Shown: positions 17,222 through 24,706, numbered from the stretch's first letter. The stretch: DNA of 43,013 bases from an uncultured Clostridia bacterium (GCA_930990965.1 CAKNRQ010000021.1:1-43013); one strand, 5' to 3'. The notes: generated by a model not told the origin, from the sequence alone. Program-made: numbers and translations.

Positions 17222-18762
17222 GCCTTCTCCCCCTTCCCCTGGCGCTTGGCGCCCGCCATATAGAGGCCGAGCTCCTGAGCGGTGGTCTTTTTCGGGTCGA
17301 GCTCGCCGACTATCTCACCCTCGTACATGACGAGGATGCGGTCGGAGAGGCTCATGACCTCATCGAGCTCGAGCGAGACAAGCAGAACCGCCTGGCCCGC
17401 GTCGCGTTCAGCGACAAGCTGCTTGTGTATGTACTCAATGGCGCCGACATCGAGGCCGCGCGTGGGCTGCACCGCGACGACCAGCGGCTTATCGCGGTCG
17501 AGCTCGCGGGCTATTATGGCCTTCTGCTGGTTGCCGCCGGACATACTGCGCACGACAGTGACCGCGCCCTGGCCGGAGCGCACGTCGTACTTGTCTATAA
17601 GCCGCTCGGCGTATTTACGCACCTCGGCGTTATTTATAAAGCCGCCGTGCTGGAAGGGGTGCTCGCGGAAGCGCTGTAGCACCATGTTCTGCTCGAGCGT
17701 AAAGTCGAGGATGAGGCCGTGCTTGTGCCTGTCCTCGGGTATGTGGCTGAGGTTCTCGTTCCTCTTGCGGATAGTCGAGTGCGTTATATCCTGCCCGCAG
17801 AGCTTGATGCTGCCGCCGGAGACCTTGTCCAGGCCCGTAATGCCCTGCACCAGTTCGGTCTGGCCGTTGCCGTCTATGCCGGCAATACACACTATCTCGC
17901 CGCGGCGCACGTCGAAGCTGACACCGTTTACCGCGTCGCGCTTGTGCAGGTGCGACGGCACTTTCAGGTCCCTCACTTCCAGCACCACATCGGTAGGCTT
18001 GGCAGGGCCCTTTTCTACAACGAGCTGTACCGGACGTCCGACCATCATGTTGGAGAGTTCCTGCTGGTTGGTGTCCTTCGTGTTGACCGTACCGATGCAC
18101 TTACCCTTACGCAGCACTGTTACGCGGTCGGAGACTTCCATTATCTCGTTGAGCTTGTGGGAGATAAAGAGTATGCTCTTGCCCTCTTTGGCGAACTCGC
18201 GCATGGTGGCCATGAGCTCTTCTATCTCCTGCGGAGTCAGGACGGCAGTCGGCTCGTCAAAAATGAGTATCTCGTTGTCGCGGTAGAGCATCTTGAGTAT
18301 CTCAACACGCTGCTGCATACCGACTGTGATGTCTTCGACCTTGGCGTCGAGGTCAACCTTGAGGCCATAGCGCTCGCTGAGTTCCTCGACGCGCCGGCGT
18401 GCTTCCTTGCGCTGGATAAAGCCGAGTTTGGTCGTTTCGGCGCCGAGGATGATGTTGTCGAGCACAGTAAACACGTCAACCAGCTTGAAATGCTGGTGCA
18501 CCATGCCTATGTGCAGCTCCGTGGCGTCATTGGGGTCTTTTATCTTGACCTCTTTGCCGTTCTTCTTGATTATGCCCTGTTCCGGCTGATACAGGCCGAA
18601 CAGCACGCTCATGAGCGTACTTTTGCCCGCGCCATTTTCCCCCAGCAGAGCGTGTATCTCTCCCCGCTTGAGTTGCAGGGTGATGTCGTCGTTGGCGATG
18701 ATTCCCGGAAACTCCTTTGTGATGTGGAGCATCTCTATGATGTAATCCGGCTGTGCAGCCAC
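17218..18762 (-). CDS. ABC transporter ATP-binding protein with two nucleotide-binding domains, nucleoside/BMP type
   Basis: YufO/NupO-like ATPase of 514 residues with two fused domains. The first has Walker A GENGAGKS (41-48), VGMQQRVEIL as signature and LIFDEPTA as Walker B. The second has a degenerate Walker A (GIDGNGQTE) and the signature SGGNQQKAI, as usual in sugar/nucleoside type importers. I start it at GTG 18762, which has AAAGGGGG upstream. The ATG at 18795 overlaps a TATAAT box and has no ribosome site. It powers the two permeases downstream and overlaps the first by 4 bp. Confidence 0.93.
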   Translation of the reverse strand: MAAQPDYIIEMLHITKEFPGIIANDDITLQLKRGEIHALLGENGAGKSTLMSVLFGLYQPEQGIIKKNGKEVKIKDPNDATELHIGMVHQHFKLVDVFTVLDNIILGAETTKLGFIQRKEARRRVEELSERYGLKVDLDAKVEDITVGMQQRVEILKMLYRDNEILIFDEPTAVLTPQEIEELMATMREFAKEGKSILFISHKLNEIMEVSDRVTVLRKGKCIGTVNTKDTNQQELSNMMVGRPVQLVVEKGPAKPTDVVLEVRDLKVPSHLHKRDAVNGVSFDVRRGEIVCIAGIDGNGQTELVQGITGLDKVSGGSIKLCGQDITHSTIRKRNENLSHIPEDRHKHGLILDFTLEQNMVLQRFREHPFQHGGFINNAEVRKYAERLIDKYDVRSGQGAVTVVRSMSGGNQQKAIIARELDRDKPLVVAVQPTRGLDVGAIEYIHKQLVAERDAGQAVLLVSLELDEVMSLSDRILVMYEGEIVGELDPKKTTAQELGLYMAGAKRQGKGEKA

Positions 18763-18793
18763 CGAACCGCCCCCTTTACTTTGATTACTCTTC

Positions 18794-18822
18794 ATTATAA
18801 TTTAAATAGCTCAAAAACACAA
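18794..18822 (-). promoter_or_regulatory. Internal promoter of the transporter ATPase gene
   Basis: Minus strand: TTGTGT, a 17-nt spacer, then TATAAT; the -35 is weak and the -10 perfect. It lies after the terminator of the binding-protein gene and supplies the ATPase and permeases independently. The predicted start point is about 25 nt before the GTG. Confidence 0.5.
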
Positions 18823-18871
18823 GCAAATTCGGAATTTGTCAGAACACGTATCTTTAAGTTTTTTCAGACAA

Positions 18872-18901
18872 AAAATCCCCGGTCCGAAGACCGGGGATTT
18901 T
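18872..18901 (-). terminator. Terminator between binding-protein and ATPase genes, with UUCG tetraloop
   Basis: Perfect 13-bp stem (AAAATCCCCGGTC). On the minus strand the loop is C(UUCG)G and a T-run follows. It probably lowers downstream expression so that the binding protein exceeds the translocator. Confidence 0.85.
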
Positions 18902-18920
18902 GCAGTTGCTGGTATGTAAC

Positions 18921-20144
18921 TCAGATAACGTTGATGGTCAGGTTCGGGAGCTCCAGGCTGCCGGCGTTATCCATGCCGGACTCGTCGACGGGGTAGTTGG
19001 CGTCAACAGAGAGGGAGCCGTCCTTGATGGACTCGAGGAGAGTGTTGTACTCGTCGACCGTGAAGGCCTCAAAGCGCCAGCTGTCGGTAGCGGTGGGCAG
19101 GCCGACGGCGTCGTCGTTGGCGCCGAGAGTGGTGGTCTTGCCGCCGATCTCGTCCCAGGTGCCGTCGTAGCTGTGGCCGATGGCCAGGATAGCGGCCTGG
19201 TCAATGCCCTTCATAGCGGAGGTGATGACCTGATCGCTCTCGCCGGACTGGTCGACGTCGACGCCGATGACGTAGCCGTCATTGGCAGAAGCCGCAGCGG
19301 AGATGGAGGCAAACATGTTGCCGCCGCAAGCGAACACGATCTCAGTGCCGGTGGTGTACCAGCCGGCGATCATGCTCTGCAGCTCGGGGCTGGCCTGGAA
19401 GGTGTTGCCGTACTGCCAGGAGTAGTTGACGGTGACGTCAACGCCCATCTCAGCAGCAGCCGCGCTGGCGCCCTGCAGGAAGCCGTAGCCGTAACGGCAG
19501 CAGGCCGGGTTTGTACCGCCGCCGCCGCCGGAGAAGCCGAGGCTGGTGAAGCCGTCCTTAACGACAGCGTAGCCGGCCAGGTAGCCGCACTGCTCTTCGT
19601 TGAAGTTAATGCCGGCGACATTGGTCAGAACGGCGCTCTCAGCGTCCTCGGGATCCTCAGTGATGGCGTAGCCGTCGATGAAGACGAAGTGGACGTCGGG
19701 GTAAGCGATAGCGGCGCGGCGCAGGGCAGCCTCCTGGAGGTAGCCGGCGCAAACAACGACCTTGGCGCCGCCTTCGACAGCGGCGGTCATGGCGTCGAAG
19801 CGGTCATCGTCGGTGGCCTCATCGCCGTTGGCGGGCTGATAGTACTTGTAGCTCAGGTTGTTCTCGGCAGCGTAGGTCTTAACGCCGTTCCAAGTGCCCT
19901 CGTTGAAGGACTTGTCCTTGAGCTGGCCGACGTCGGTGACGAAGGCGACCTCATAGGAGTCAGCCTCCATGGTGTCGGGGATGCTGTCGGGGTCAGTGGT
20001 GTCGCTGGGCTCAGTGGTGTCGCTGGGCTCAGTGGTGGGCTCAGTGCTCGGGGCTGTGCTGGTGGTGGGAGCAGGCTCGCTGCCGCAGGCGGCGAGGGCG
20101 AACACCATCACAAGCGCGAGAAGCATTGCAAGAAACTTCTTCAT
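18921..20144 (-). CDS. BMP-family nucleoside-binding lipoprotein
   Basis: Extracellular substrate-binding protein of a BMP/Med-family ABC importer; family members bind purine nucleosides such as guanosine or adenosine. The protein has 407 residues from the chosen start. The lipobox LAAC places the acylated Cys at 20. A T/S/P/E-rich linker (about 23-58) follows, then the BMP domain opening with VAFVTDVGQLKDKSFNEG, with the conserved Asp and FNEG ligand segment. I prefer the ATG at 20144 over 20168: it gives a normal signal peptide, and GGAGGA lies 11 nt upstream, rather far. It is flanked by its own promoter and a strong terminator; deoD upstream supports a purine nucleoside role. Confidence 0.92.
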   Translation of the reverse strand: MKKFLAMLLALVMVFALAACGSEPAPTTSTAPSTEPTTEPSDTTEPSDTTDPDSIPDTMEADSYEVAFVTDVGQLKDKSFNEGTWNGVKTYAAENNLSYKYYQPANGDEATDDDRFDAMTAAVEGGAKVVVCAGYLQEAALRRAAIAYPDVHFVFIDGYAITEDPEDAESAVLTNVAGINFNEEQCGYLAGYAVVKDGFTSLGFSGGGGGTNPACCRYGYGFLQGASAAAAEMGVDVTVNYSWQYGNTFQASPELQSMIAGWYTTGTEIVFACGGNMFASISAAASANDGYVIGVDVDQSGESDQVITSAMKGIDQAAILAIGHSYDGTWDEIGGKTTTLGANDDAVGLPTATDSWRFEAFTVDEYNTLLESIKDGSLSVDANYPVDESGMDNAGSLELPNLTINVI

Positions 20145-20209
20145 TTGTGTAAGTATCCTCCGTTTCATAATATGATTCGAGTCTTACCAGCTGCTTTTGC
20201 AGCAGCATG

Positions 20210-20238
20210 ATTATATCACCTATTACAGTATCATTCAA
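20210..20238 (-). promoter_or_regulatory. Promoter of the nucleoside-binding lipoprotein
   Basis: Minus strand: TTGAAT, 17 nt, TATAAT with TGA before it. A small perfect hairpin (GCTGCttttGCAGC, 20190-20203) lies at the predicted 5' end of the transcript and could stabilise the mRNA or be an operator. Confidence 0.75.
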
Positions 20239-20284
20239 GTGAAATTCAAGTTTTTATACTGTAAAGTTTCTGTGGCGCATTTGT

Positions 20285-20484
20285 GAACATCCTCTAGGGG
20301 GGATGTTCTTCCATTTATGGTTCTGGTTGTGCAGAACCGAATCTCCAAATTATCGAGACGGGGCTTTGCCTCGGCTCGATACCTTAGCTCACGCCGCGAC
20401 GGCGCGACCGCCTTGCCGTGCAAGGCGAGGGGGGTATCCGGTCACAGCGTGACCGGTATCTAGGGGGGATGCAATCCCCCCTAG
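20285..20484. repeat. Block of at least six consecutive hairpins with a 13-bp direct repeat (non-coding)
   Basis: The gap between deoD and the binding protein is almost wholly palindromic: 20285-20292/20301-20308, 20319-20325/20332-20338, 20351-20381 (imperfect), 20392-20396/20400-20404, 20409-20415/20421-20427, 20438-20445/20449-20456 and 20460-20470/20474-20484. The 13-mer TCTAGGGGGGATG occurs at 20293 and again at 20459, near the two ends. No T-runs follow the stems. It lies in the 3' region of the deoD transcript. It may be a mosaic repeat element or a processed RNA structure; no coding gene is visible. Confidence 0.6.
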
Positions 20485-20489
20485 AATTA

Positions 20490-21203
20490 TTATTCCATCG
20501 CTGCCGCTGTATCGAGCGCGATTTCTATCATGTCGTTCATCGTGCGCTCGCGCTCTTCCGGCGTGAGCTCCTCGGTGCGGTACATGTGGTCGGAGATCGT
20601 GCACAGGCACAAGGCGCGCTTCCCGGCGCGGGCAGCAGTCATGTAGAGGCCGGCGGCCTCCATCTCCACAGCGAGGACGCCCATCTTCTTCCACTGGTCG
20701 GGGCCGTCGGAGCCGTCGTTGTAGAAGTTGTCGCTGCTGAGCACGTTTCCGGCCTTGATCTCAATGCCGCGCGCGGAGGCGCACTTGGCGGCGGTGGTGA
20801 GAAGCTTCCAGTCGGCTATGGGCGCAAAGGTGCCGTTGAGTTTGAACTGGTGGGCGAAGTCGGAGTCGGTGCAGGCGCCGACTGCGGCCACTACGTCGCG
20901 AAGCTGCATCTCGTCGGACAGGCCTCCGGCCGAGCCGACGCGGATGATGTTCTCAACGCCGTACTGGTTATAGAGCTCCCAGCTGTAGATACCGATGCTG
21001 GGGATGCCCATGCCGCTGGCCTGGACGGAGACGCGCGCGCCCTTCCAGTACCCCGTGTAGCCCTGCACGCCGCGCACGTTGTTCACGAGCTTGGCGTCGG
21101 TCAGGAAGTTTTCGGCTATGTATTTGGCTCGCAGCGGATCGCCCGGCATGAGCACGGTCTTGGCGAAATCGCCCACGGCTGCACTGTTGTGTGGAGTTGG
21201 CAT
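20490..21203 (-). CDS. deoD: Purine-nucleoside phosphorylase, DeoD (hexameric) type
   Basis: Splits purine (deoxy)nucleosides with phosphate into base and (deoxy)ribose-1-phosphate in the cytosol. The 237 residues match the family. Visible are MPGDPLRAKYIAENFL (phosphate-binding Arg, about 19-34), GMGIPSIGIYSWELY, RVGSAGG (about 88-94) and the nucleoside-binding VEMEAAGLY. The ATG at 21203 has a GGGAGGA site. It sits directly upstream of the nucleoside transporter operon on the same strand, which suggests that imported purine nucleosides are its substrates. Confidence 0.95.
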   Translation of the reverse strand: MPTPHNSAAVGDFAKTVLMPGDPLRAKYIAENFLTDAKLVNNVRGVQGYTGYWKGARVSVQASGMGIPSIGIYSWELYNQYGVENIIRVGSAGGLSDEMQLRDVVAAVGACTDSDFAHQFKLNGTFAPIADWKLLTTAAKCASARGIEIKAGNVLSSDNFYNDGSDGPDQWKKMGVLAVEMEAAGLYMTAARAGKRALCLCTISDHMYRTEELTPEERERTMNDMIEIALDTAAAME

Positions 21204-21292
21204 ATAAATTCCTCCCTATGCTTTATTACAATATAAAATATCATACCCCAGGACAAAAGTAAATTCGCTTTTTTGCGCCGCTGTCGCCATCC

Positions 21293-21321
21293 TTGACACC
21301 GCCGGCCCGATTGAGTATAAT
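21293..21321 (+). promoter_or_regulatory. Consensus promoter of a small antisense RNA
   Basis: Perfect TTGACA, a 17-nt spacer and perfect TATAAT. The predicted start is near 21328. No protein gene with a ribosome site follows before a terminator about 100 nt downstream. Confidence 0.85.
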
Positions 21322-21338
21322 ATGTGTAGAAAGAGACC

Positions 21339-21358
21339 CCAAAGCCTTAGCGCCTTGG
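21339..21358 (-). terminator. Terminator of the candidate toxin mRNA
   Basis: 7-bp stem, complete only on the minus strand (one G-U, where the plus strand has A-C), followed there by GGTCTCTTTCT. It would end the toxin mRNA near 21328, so that the antisense RNA is covered completely. Confidence 0.5.
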
Positions 21359-21391
21359 CCTCTTACAGGAGCTTTATACTAAAGTTAGTTA

Positions 21392-21427
21392 GCAAAAGCC
21401 GTCACTGTGCAGAGTGGCGGCTTTTGC
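21392..21427 (+). terminator. Terminator of the candidate antitoxin RNA
   Basis: 15-bp stem GCAAAAGCCGTCACT with a 6-nt loop and a tail GCTTCTTT. The single wobble pair favours the plus strand. The toxin stop codon lies inside this stem on the other strand. Confidence 0.65.
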
Positions 21428-21482
21428 GCTTCTTTACGATGATCGTCACGGTGAACGCGCCGATATGTAACGTAATACGCAC
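21402..21482 (-). CDS. Candidate type I toxin: 26-residue hydrophobic peptide with basic tail
   Basis: A short frame of 26 codons starting at GTG 21482. The ribosome site AAAGGGGGTGAT is nearly the full anti-Shine-Dalgarno complement, 6-9 nt upstream. The peptide begins MRITLHIGAFTVTIIV and ends in a basic tail (KKRKSRHSAQ), the usual build of membrane-acting type I toxins. It has its own consensus promoter and a leader of about 85 nt. In the leader, CCC pairs with part of the ribosome site (ATCCCtgaaaGGGGG), which could mask translation. I do not recognise a named family. Toxicity is inferred from architecture alone. Confidence 0.6.
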   Translation of the reverse strand: MRITLHIGAFTVTIIVKKRKSRHSAQ

Positions 21483-21572
21483 AGCAAATCACCCCCTTTC
21501 AGGGATGTGCCAAGCCGCTTTCAGTTGCATAGCCTCAGGGTCTCTCCCCCCCCACACACAACGGGGGATATT

Positions 21573-21601
21573 ATTATACCAATTTCGACCTATACTGTCA
21601 A
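21573..21601 (-). promoter_or_regulatory. Consensus promoter of the candidate toxin mRNA
   Basis: Minus strand: perfect TTGACA, 17-nt spacer, perfect TATAAT, predicted start near 21566. The transcript would begin with a CCCCC...G8 hairpin (21546-21567) whose 3' arm is a run of eight G. Confidence 0.85.
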
Positions 21602-21870
21602 TGTGAGGCCGACACTGTCCCACTGCACGGAATACTCTGCCTGGACGTTACACAGTTTTCAGTCACCGATACCAGCCAAACCATACTTGTTTTTAATTGC
21701 AACATCACATACTTATTTTATCGGATAAGCAGTAACCGCCTTACCGTACTCGTCAATGACAACCTTCATTCTATGCAGGCTTTTATTTGGCGAGAGCGGT
21801 GGCCTCTTTATTTTAAATTGAATATTACTGCAGTCTGTGTTAAGATTGTCGAAAGAGGGGGTATGTAACT
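21602..21870 (-). pseudogene. Possible gene debris between the toxin locus and udk
   Basis: No intact gene is visible in this 270-nt stretch. On the minus strand three different frames end in protein-like tails: one ending AVTAYPIK (stop at 21713), one ending YGLAGIGD and one ending WDSVGLTLTV just before the toxin promoter. The AVTAYPIK tail, preceded by RMKVVIDEYGK, has the look of the C-terminus of secreted nuclease-type toxins. None has a start with a ribosome site. This may be decayed remnants of a lost toxin/immunity cassette or simply chance frames. Confidence 0.2.
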
Positions 21871-22500
21871 GTGGGGAATGTAATGACCATAGGCATAGCC
21901 GGCGGCACCGGCAGCGGTAAGACTACCATCACGCGGCGTTTGCAGCAGCGTTTTTCCGACAACGTCAGCGTCATATACCACGACAACTACTACAAGGCTC
22001 ACAACGACATGACCTACGAAGAGCGCGCCAAGCTCAACTACGACTGTCCCGACGCCTTTGACACCGAGCTCATGGTGCGCGACCTGACCGAGCTGCGCAA
22101 CGGTCACAGCGTGCGCTGCCCGGTTTACGACTACACCGTTCACAACCGCTCGGACAAGACCGTGCTTGTGAACCCCTCGCCCGTAATAATAGTAGAGGGA
22201 ATACTGATCTTTCAGGATAAGCGCCTGTGCGATCTGCTGGACATCAAAATCTTCGTAGACACTGACGCCGACGTGCGCATACTGCGCCGCATAGTGCGCG
22301 ACGTGCGCGACCGCGGCCGCAGCCTTTCGAGTGTGGTGGACCAGTACCTCACCACGGTCAAGCCCATGCATGAGATGTACGTCGAGCCCAGCAAACGCAA
22401 CGCCGACATAATAATCCCCGAGGGCGGCCACAATCTCGTGGCCATGGACATGCTCATAGAGCGCATAAACGCCCACGTTTCGGAGGTCAACAATGGCTAA
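21871..22500 (+). CDS. udk: Uridine kinase
   Basis: Phosphorylates uridine and cytidine to UMP and CMP in pyrimidine salvage. The 209 residues match. The Walker A motif GGTGSGKTT is at residues 11-19. HDNYYKAHNDM follows the family nucleoside-site pattern, and VIIVEGILIF is the Walker B region. RRIVRDVRDRGR is the phosphate-binding lid. The start is GTG at 21871 with AGAGGGGG 9 nt upstream. It overlaps the thymidine kinase gene by 8 bp, so the two form a salvage operon. No convincing promoter was seen in the debris upstream. Confidence 0.94.
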   Translation: MGNVMTIGIAGGTGSGKTTITRRLQQRFSDNVSVIYHDNYYKAHNDMTYEERAKLNYDCPDAFDTELMVRDLTELRNGHSVRCPVYDYTVHNRSDKTVLVNPSPVIIVEGILIFQDKRLCDLLDIKIFVDTDADVRILRRIVRDVRDRGRSLSSVVDQYLTTVKPMHEMYVEPSKRNADIIIPEGGHNLVAMDMLIERINAHVSEVNNG

Positions 22501-23074
22501 ACTCTATTTCAAATACGGCGCTATGGGCTCCTCGAAGAGTGCCCAGGCGCTGATAACTCAGTTCAACTATGAGGAAATGGGCATGAGTGTCTGGCTCATC
22601 AAACCCAGTGTGGATGACCGCGACGGCGCGGACATTGTCAAGAGCCGCGTGGGCTTGCAGCGCCGCGCCGACGTCATTTTTCCCAACGACGACATCCGCG
22701 CCCGCTACGAGGCTGCCGGTCACCGCGACGTCGTCATAGCCGACGAGGCCCAGTTCTTCACTCCGGCGCAGATAGACGGCCTGCGCGAGATGGTCGATGA
22801 CCTCGACCTGCCTGTACTCTGTTTCGGGCTGCGCACGGACTTTCTCACCCACATGTTCCCCGGCTCCCAGCGGCTGATGGAACTGGCTGACTCAATTACC
22901 GAAATCAAGACCATATGCGAATGCGGCTCCAAGGCCACCGTCACCGCGCGCCTTGCTCCCGACGGCAAAATCATCACCGCCGGCGAACAGGTCTTCCTCG
23001 GCGGCAATGACAGCTACATCGCCATGTGCCACAAGTGCTGGCGGCGCAAAATACGCGAGCAGCAGGGCAAGTGA
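22493..23074 (+). CDS. tdk: Thymidine kinase (type II, zinc-binding)
   Basis: Phosphorylates thymidine to dTMP. The 193 residues fit the small zinc-dependent family. The P-loop GAMGSSKSAQ is near residues 9-18, VIADEAQFF (Walker B, about 81-89) contains the catalytic Glu, and LCFGLRTDF follows. Zinc ligands are CEC (about 143-145) and CHKC (about 182-185). Start ATG inside the end of udk. A strong bidirectional terminator lies 185 nt downstream; the stretch between (23075-23258) shows no gene or promoter. Confidence 0.95.
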   Translation: MAKLYFKYGAMGSSKSAQALITQFNYEEMGMSVWLIKPSVDDRDGADIVKSRVGLQRRADVIFPNDDIRARYEAAGHRDVVIADEAQFFTPAQIDGLREMVDDLDLPVLCFGLRTDFLTHMFPGSQRLMELADSITEIKTICECGSKATVTARLAPDGKIITAGEQVFLGGNDSYIAMCHKCWRRKIREQQGK

Positions 23075-23258
23075 CTGCTCGCGGCCCCGCAGTCAGCGCC
23101 GCAAGCTCTATATCACTCACCGGCCTCTTCTGCCCTTCGAGCAGCGAGAGCGCCGGTGTACTTGCATTATGACGCCGGGCCGGAACCCGCCTGCCGGCAA
23201 TGTTTTGTCTCCAGCGGAAGGGATCTGGTTCTCATATGCCCGTCTCTTTTGGGGCAGT

Positions 23259-23296
23259 ATACGAAAAAGGAGGGCGCTGGCCCTCCTTTTTCGTAT
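23259..23296. terminator. Bidirectional terminator between tdk and the ferredoxin-like gene
   Basis: Perfect 17-bp inverted repeat (ATACGAAAAAGGAGGGC, loop GCTG) with T-runs in both directions, serving the two converging transcripts. Confidence 0.9.
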
Positions 23297-23303
23297 CTGC
23301 GTT

Positions 23304-23969
23304 TCAATGGGCCTCGCTCCCGTCAGGAGAGAGGACTACGACGTTCACCGGGATGCCCAGCGGCGCGGCGGCGGCCCTGACCGCCCGCTCCATGCCGCCG
23401 CAGCAGGGCACGGTCATGCGCGTGAGTGTGACGGAACGGATACCCTTACCGGCGAAGAGCACCGAGAGCTTTTCCGCATAGTCCACGGCGTCCAGCTTCG
23501 GGCACCCCACCAGTATCACGCGGCCGGAGGCATACCTGGCGTGGAAATCCGGGCAGGCGTATCCCGTACAGTCCGCGGCCACCAGCACGTCGGCCCCCTC
23601 GAGCCATGCGCTGTTTTCGTTCACGAGCCTTATCTGTACCGGCCACTGCACGCCGCCGGACTGCGTTGACGCGCAGGAAGAGCCGTCAGCAGAGCCGGAC
23701 GCCGAACCCTTCAAGTCCTCGATACCGCGCAGCGCGGCCATGCGCGCCTGGACGGCGGCCTCGTCATAGGCCGCGGCCTCGCGCTCTATTATCTCTATCG
23801 CCCCGGCCGGGCACTCCGGCAGGCAGTCGCCCATGCCGTCGCAGTAGTCGTCGCGTATAAGCTTCGCCTTGCCGTCAACCATAGCGATTGCGCCCTCGTG
23901 GCAGGCCGCGGCGCACAGCCCGCAGCCGGTGCATTTGTCTTCGTGTATCTCAACTATCTTTCTAAGCAT
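23304..23969 (-). CDS. 4Fe-4S ferredoxin-like protein with cysteine-rich C-terminal domain
   Basis: The 221-residue protein starts with a 2x[4Fe-4S] ferredoxin domain: CTGCGLCAAAC (about 13-23) and CDGMGDCLPEC (43-53, with a spacing slightly unlike the classic CxxCxxCxxxC). A poorly conserved linker (about 80-105) leads to an alpha/beta domain with further cysteines in DCTGYACPDF, LVGCPKLD and VPCCGG. Such proteins are common in anaerobes and annotated only as 4Fe-4S binding. An electron-transfer role is likely, the partner unknown. Its ATG shares a base with the rsmE stop (TAATG), so it belongs to the rsmE transcript. Confidence 0.85.
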   Translation of the reverse strand: MLRKIVEIHEDKCTGCGLCAAACHEGAIAMVDGKAKLIRDDYCDGMGDCLPECPAGAIEIIEREAAAYDEAAVQARMAALRGIEDLKGSASGSADGSSCASTQSGGVQWPVQIRLVNENSAWLEGADVLVAADCTGYACPDFHARYASGRVILVGCPKLDAVDYAEKLSVLFAGKGIRSVTLTRMTVPCCGGMERAVRAAAAPLGIPVNVVVLSPDGSEAH

Positions 23970-24706
23970 TAAAGCTCGCCCTTCGCGTACATGATAGCCG
24001 TCACGGCCACAACCGGCGCGGTCTCGCAGCGGAAGATACGCTCGCCCATCGAGCAGAGCGTGGCGCCCGCGCCCTTGGCCAGCCGTGCCTCGGCCAGCGT
24101 GAAGCCGCCCTCGGGTCCGGTGACGATGCTCGCGCTCTTAAAGTCCCCGGCGCCCTCTATGGCCTCTTTCATGGGCACGCGGTCGTCGCCCGTCTCGTAC
24201 ATGAAGAGCCAGGTATCGGCCTTCGCGGCCTGGTCCAGCATCTCGACATAGTCGTGGACATAGTCCACCTGCGGGATAATACCGCGTCCGCTCTGCTCGG
24301 CGGCGGCCTGCGAGATGCGGTTGAAGCGCTCGAGCTTTTTGTCCACGCTGCGTCCGTCGAGCTTGGCGACACAGCGTTCGCAGTCGAAGAAAACTATGCG
24401 CTTCGCTCCCGCCTCGACGCACTTCTGAATGAGGAAATCGGCCCTTTCGCCCTTCGGCAGACCCGCATAGACCGTGACGTCCACGGCCGGTTCGCCCTTG
24501 CAGGGCACGACCTCGACGACTTCGGCCTCAACCTCTTCGCCCAGCGGGCTGACTATGCGGCAGCGGTAGTCCGTGCCGTGCCCGTCGCATATCACCACGT
24601 CCTCGCCCGGGCGCAGCCTGAGCACGCGCACGTGTTCGGCATCGCGGCCGCGTATATAGGCCCGGCCCCCGTCAAGGTTGGTACCGGCCATGAAAAATCT
24701 TGCCAT
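23969..24706 (-). CDS. rsmE: 16S rRNA m3U1498 methyltransferase
   Basis: SPOUT-family enzyme that methylates N3 of U1498 in 16S rRNA using S-adenosylmethionine. The protein has 245 residues. It has an N-terminal PUA-like domain (about 1-70), the QKCVEAGAKRIVFF segment and the knotted SAM site: SIVTGPEGGFTLAEA (about 194-208) and MGERIFRCETAPVVA near the end. Start ATG with a GGGGGT site, 17 nt after the stop of the phosphate-binding-like gene. The ferredoxin-like gene is coupled downstream. Confidence 0.94.
   Translation of the reverse strand: MARFFMAGTNLDGGRAYIRGRDAEHVRVLRLRPGEDVVICDGHGTDYRCRIVSPLGEEVEAEVVEVVPCKGEPAVDVTVYAGLPKGERADFLIQKCVEAGAKRIVFFDCERCVAKLDGRSVDKKLERFNRISQAAAEQSGRGIIPQVDYVHDYVEMLDQAAKADTWLFMYETGDDRVPMKEAIEGAGDFKSASIVTGPEGGFTLAEARLAKGAGATLCSMGERIFRCETAPVVAVTAIMYAKGEL

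Larger units (their letters stand above)
21328..21437 (+). ncRNA. Candidate antitoxin RNA of a type I toxin-antitoxin locus
   Basis: Predicted transcript of about 110 nt from a perfect promoter to a 15-bp hairpin with a T-rich tail. The hairpin pairs fully only on this strand (one G-U, against a mismatch on the other strand). It is complementary over its whole length to the 3' part of the opposing toxin mRNA, including about the last 12 codons. This convergent 3' overlap is the layout of txpA/RatA and bsrG/SR4 in Bacillus. Function is inferred; no conserved peptide was seen in it. Confidence 0.6.

Noticed and set aside
18900-20210. 436-codon plus-strand frame opposite the BMP lipoprotein
   Set aside because: Low-complexity V/G/A-rich shadow caused by the codon bias of the real gene; it even runs through that gene's promoter.
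21322-21728. Plus-strand frames of 94 and 73 codons in the deoD-udk gap
   Set aside because: The first would start before the mapped -10 of the small RNA and has no ribosome site; both run through terminators of the toxin locus.
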